Shown: positions 61,053-64,000 of the stretch, piece by piece | How positions within the stretch are numbered: position 1 is the stretch's first letter | How the letters are laid out: each line of letters opens with the position of its first letter | Assembly: GCF_009862785.1 (NCBI RefSeq) | Contig: NZ_WWHU01000001.1 | Coordinates: 2,976,001 to 3,040,000, forward strand | Source: Gordonia sp. SID5947 | GTDB lineage: Bacteria; Actinomycetota; Actinomycetes; Mycobacteriales; Mycobacteriaceae | Reading direction: 5' to 3' | Length of the DNA: 64,000 bases | The notes under the pieces: model-generated | What the model saw: only the letters and a program-made list of their open reading frames with translations | What the model was told of the DNA's origin: nothing | Database searches by the model: none | Position numbers and translations under genes: made by a program

Positions 61053-62392
61053 CCAACGTAGAGCACCCTATCCGTGTCGAAAGTGATGCCGTCCCGACGT
61101 CTGCGACGTCACTCCAGAGATCGACGACCATGGCCAGACGTGCTGCTATCGCGGGCGGCGTGGGCACGCTCATCGAGTACTACGATTTCGCGGTATACGG
61201 ATTTCTCGCCGTCACCATCGCTCCACTGTTCTTCCCCTCGGAGAGTTCCGGGGCTTCAATACTTGCCACACTCGCAGTCTTCGGTGTCGCGTACGTGGCA
61301 CGGCCACTGGGCGGAATCTTCTTCGGACGCCTCGGCGACCGGCGCGGACGCAGGTCGGCGCTGGTGATCACCGTGGTGTGCATGGGCGTGGCGTGCGGCA
61401 TTCTCGGCCTGCTCCCGACTCATTCCTCAGTCGGCGTGCTCGCGCCGTTTCTTCTGGTGATCGTGCGACTTGCACAGGGTTTTTCAGCGGGCGGCGAGGT
61501 CGGCGGGGCCGCCACCTACATCGCAGAATCCGCACCACCGAATCGCCGTGGCTTCTTCGGTTCGTTCACGCCGATCGGGTCGACTTTGGGATTCGCAGTC
61601 GCCGCGTCGGTCGTCGGACTGGTCGCTCTGGTGACAACCGACGAACAGATGGACGTGTGGGGATGGCGCATTCCGTTCCTACTGGCACTACCCCTTGCAC
61701 TGATCTGCCTCCGTGTGCGGTTGAAGTTGGAGGACACTCCCGAGTTCGAAGAGATGGCCGACAAAGAAGAAGTCACAAAGAGCCCCCTCCTCGACGTCAT
61801 CAAGAAGAACCCCATCTCCGTTCTTCAAGTCATCGGCGTTGCGATCGCGATGAACGGCGCCGGCTATATCGGGTTGACGTACTTCAGCGTCTACCTCATC
61901 AATGATCTGGGATTCTCCAAGGACTCGGTCTATTGGACATCTGCTGTCAGCATTGCTCTGGCATGCGCCACATTCCCGCTCAGCGGCATGTTGACCGACA
62001 GATTTGGACGCAAACCCGTCCTGGCCGGGGGATACATCGCCTATCTCTTTGTGGCGATACCGGCGTTCATGGTGTTGGGAGCGACCACGAGCATCGTCGT
62101 TGTCGGTTCGGTGTACTTCGTGTACATGGTGCTCAACGGTGTCGTACAGGTGCCGGCGTTTCCATTGTTCACCGAACTGTTTCCTCGCACTGTCCGGTAT
62201 ACCGGTGTGTCACTGGGGTTCAACATCGGCACCATCGCAGCAGGAGGAACCGCACCATACGTCGCCGCCCAGTTGGTCGAGTCAACTGGAAGTGCAATGT
62301 CGCCGGCGTACTGGGTCATCGGAGTCTGCGTCATTGGACTCCTCACGGTCCTGACGATTCGCGAGACCGGTAGGGCCGCTCTGCCGACGTAG
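61049..62392 (+). CDS. MFS transporter (metabolite:H+ symporter type)
   Basis: The 447-aa carrier has 12 helices and MHS-subfamily features: GVGTLIEYYDFAVYGFLAVT (helix 1, about 31-50), GGIFFGRLGDRRGRRSALVI (about 88-107) and RLAQGFSAGGEVGGAATYIA (about 139-158). This group imports carboxylates such as 2-oxoglutarate, citrate or shikimate. Sharing 4-nt overlaps with the hydratase genes, it should import the acid that the lyase and hydratase degrade. Large cytoplasmic loop in the middle (about 220-250). Confidence 0.88.
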   Translation: MTNVEHPIRVESDAVPTSATSLQRSTTMARRAAIAGGVGTLIEYYDFAVYGFLAVTIAPLFFPSESSGASILATLAVFGVAYVARPLGGIFFGRLGDRRGRRSALVITVVCMGVACGILGLLPTHSSVGVLAPFLLVIVRLAQGFSAGGEVGGAATYIAESAPPNRRGFFGSFTPIGSTLGFAVAASVVGLVALVTTDEQMDVWGWRIPFLLALPLALICLRVRLKLEDTPEFEEMADKEEVTKSPLLDVIKKNPISVLQVIGVAIAMNGAGYIGLTYFSVYLINDLGFSKDSVYWTSAVSIALACATFPLSGMLTDRFGRKPVLAGGYIAYLFVAIPAFMVLGATTSIVVVGSVYFVYMVLNGVVQVPAFPLFTELFPRTVRYTGVSLGFNIGTIAAGGTAPYVAAQLVESTGSAMSPAYWVIGVCVIGLLTVLTIRETGRAALPT

Positions 62393-62446
62393 CGCTTGAC
62401 CGCAGGTGATCACCGGGACAACCACCAGGCCGTTTGGAGAGAGCCG

Positions 62447-64000
62447 ATGAACAAGCACATCACAACTGCAGTCGACGAAGTACGCGCGAGTGATCCTCAT
62501 ACCCAGAAGCCACGGTGGCCCGCTCTCTACCCGACGGGATTGCCCCACGACGTGAACCCCCGTTTCGCCACCCTGGCCGAGGCCTGGGACTGGCGCGTGA
62601 AGAACGAACCCGAGGCCCGGGCGCTGGCCTACTTCGATGCGGTCCTCAGCGTCAGAGAGACCAACGAGCTCGCCGAGGCACTGGCTGCCGTGCTCGCCGA
62701 ACACCACGTGCGGCAAGGCGATCGGGTCGGCATCCATCTACAGAACATTCCCCAGTACGCATTGATCCTCATCGCGCTCTGGAAACTCGGCGCCGTGGCA
62801 TTGTTGCTCAATCCGATGTACCGGGGCCGCGAGCTCAGCACCATGCTCGCAGATGCCCAGCCGGTCGGGGTGATAACCACCGACCGCGACATCGAGCGCG
62901 TCCGCGAGAGCGCTTCCGGCACCTCGGTTCGATGGGTGTTCGGTACTGCCGAGTCGGATTTGCAAAAGCGTGATGACCCACGGGTATTCGGCCCAGCTGG
63001 GGAGAACCTGTGTCCCGGCAACGGTGATCTGATGACATTGATCGGCCAACGGATCGGAAGCCCGTCGCCGCAGGTCCCGCTGAGTGGCGACGACTTGGCT
63101 TTCCTCGCCTACACCTCCGGCACGAGCGGCCCGCCCAAAGGTGCTATGAACACTCACGCCAATGTCCTTGCGGTGACCACCAGTTTTGGTGCATTCGCCG
63201 GCATCAGACCAGGTGATGTCGTTTTCGCGCTCGCGCCGCTGTTCCACATCACCGGTGCGGTGATCATCGGGTCGCTGGCATTGACCGCGCAGACGACGCT
63301 GGTCTTCACGGGACGCTTCCAGGTCGAAGTAGCACTCGATGCGATGCGCGAGCACTCGGTGACGTACACCATCGGTTCGATCACTGCGTTCAATGCGATG
63401 CTCAATTCGGAAGCCGCCACTGCCGATCATTTCGCCACCATCAAAACACTTTTCAGTGGTGGCGCGCCGGTTCCACCCAGCACTGTGGCCCGTTTCGACG
63501 AACGATTCGGGCACTACATCCACAACGCGTACGGGATGACAGAGACGACCTCAGGGGTGATCGCCGTACCTGCCGGCTCGACCGCGCCTGTCGATGCCAT
63601 GAGCGGCACCCTTTCCATCGGCATTCCCCTCCCAGGCGTGCGGGTTCAGGTTGTCGACACCGAAGACCGCCCCTCCCGGCAGGGAACAAGGTGAACTGGT
63701 TTTGCAGGGACCACAGGTCATTCCGGGATATTGGCGCAACAGGGACGCATCAGAGGCCACCTTGCCCGCTGGTCGGCTCCATACCGGCGACAGCGCCATA
63801 ATCGATCACAACGGCTGGGTATACCTCGTTGATCGGATCAAAGACCAGATCAACGTCTCTGGCTACAAGGTTTGGCCCCGCGAAGTCGAAGATGTCCTCT
63901 ACGAACATCCGGCGGTACTAGAAGTGGCCGTCATCGGTCTCCCTGACGACTATCAGGGAGAATCTGTCGCCGCATACGTGTCCCTGAAAGCCGGCCAGAT
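62447..64000 (+). CDS. AMP-dependent acyl-CoA ligase, apparent frameshift, cut by window end
   Basis: From ATG 62447 the protein reads as an ANL-family synthetase: FLAYTSGTSGPPKGAMNTHA (P-loop, about 218-237), FSGGAPVPPSTVARF (about 334) and YGMTETTSGV (about 362). An extra base in the C4 run at 63670-63673 breaks the frame after VDTEDR. The corrected frame reads EQGELVLQGPQVIPGYWRN, RLHTGDSAIIDHNGWVYLVD and DQINVSGYKVWPREVEDVLY, and runs off the window. It activates a carboxylic acid to its CoA ester, possibly the short acid released by the lyase. It starts 54 bp after the transporter gene. Confidence 0.83.

Noticed and set aside
1..64000. CRISPR arrays, tRNA, rRNA, IS elements or prophage
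   Set aside because: No direct-repeat/spacer array, cloverleaf, transposase or phage protein was recognised. The only tandem repeat (34309-34380) has no spacers.

Overview
The window is GC-rich, densely packed DNA (many 4-nt ATGA/GTGA start-stop overlaps, frequent GTG starts) from a mycolic-acid actinobacterium, most plausibly Gordonia or a close relative. Pointers are a class I cholesterol oxidase, a HelR-type RNA polymerase recycling ATPase with a rifamycin-associated element, an F420-type luciferase-like oxidoreductase, heteromeric acyl-CoA dehydrogenases, an actinobacterial carotenoid cluster, and two copies of an interspersed repeat of a kind I associate with Gordonia/Rhodococcus. The genus is inferred from style and gene content only. 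No rRNA, tRNA, CRISPR array, insertion sequence or prophage was recognised.

Layout. (1) 17-11457, minus strand: an amine-catabolism cluster. From its promoter side it reads EutQ-like cupin, DmmA-like, DmmB-like reductase, a DmmC (DUF3445 heme)-DmmA fusion, a second DmmB-like reductase, a second DmmC-like heme protein, ammonium/methylammonium transporter, glutamine synthetase III/gamma-glutamylmethylamide synthetase-like enzyme, and the three-part GlxB-GlxC-GlxD (MgsABC-like) glutamate synthase. It is best read as a tandem duplication of an A-B-C oxidative N-demethylase cassette in which C1 and A2 have fused, coupled to capture of the released amine on glutamate. (2) 11.6-14.8 kb: ribokinase-family kinase, dihydrofolate-reductase-like protein, enoyl-CoA hydratase, and a decayed gene-poor stretch. 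(3) 14.8-18.5 kb: TetR, unknown protein, SDR, ferritin-like di-iron protein and a wrecked Baeyer-Villiger monooxygenase. (4) 18.5-26.3 kb: OPT transporter, DsbA/FrnE-like protein, MarR, two SDRs, DUF2236 oxygenase-like protein, Ogt. (5) 26.3-31.1 kb: sulfotransferase, DUF1214 protein and two acyl-CoA dehydrogenase subunits. (6) 31.2-39.7 kb: carotenoid cluster idi-crtB-crtI converging on crtE, crtA-like, cruF, glycosyltransferase and a CrtD-like desaturase. No cyclase is present, so an acyclic, hydroxylated, oxidised and probably glycosylated carotenoid is predicted. (7) 39.8-53.7 kb: transporters each beside a regulator, a flavin reductase, glutathione peroxidase, zinc peptidase, F420 oxidoreductase, stand-alone acyl carrier protein, CinA and a Tat-exported cholesterol oxidase. 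(8) 53.7-57.4 kb: HelR with RAE and hairpin leader, then an exported lytic-transglycosylase-like protein. (9) 57.4 kb to the end: IclR regulator divergent from a lyase, LeuC-like/LeuD-like hydratase, MFS carrier and acyl-CoA ligase. This gene set parallels the dimethylmaleate/2,3-dimethylmalate (alkyl-malate) branch of catabolism.

Regulatory architecture is unusually legible. Inverted repeats sit beside many of the regulators, including a 40-bp perfect palindrome next to the FCD-type GntR, paired operators between a TetR gene and a membrane protein, and a 20-bp palindrome in front of the IclR-controlled operon. Two amine-cluster promoter regions share GTCTAC/GTAGAC motifs.

Caution on data quality: nine genes carry ten apparent frameshifts, nearly all one base gained or lost in a G or C run, with clean family-like protein sequence resuming in another frame. 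That pattern suggests consensus errors at homopolymers more than a burst of pseudogenes. The Baeyer-Villiger monooxygenase remnant is the exception: it also lacks internal and C-terminal sequence.
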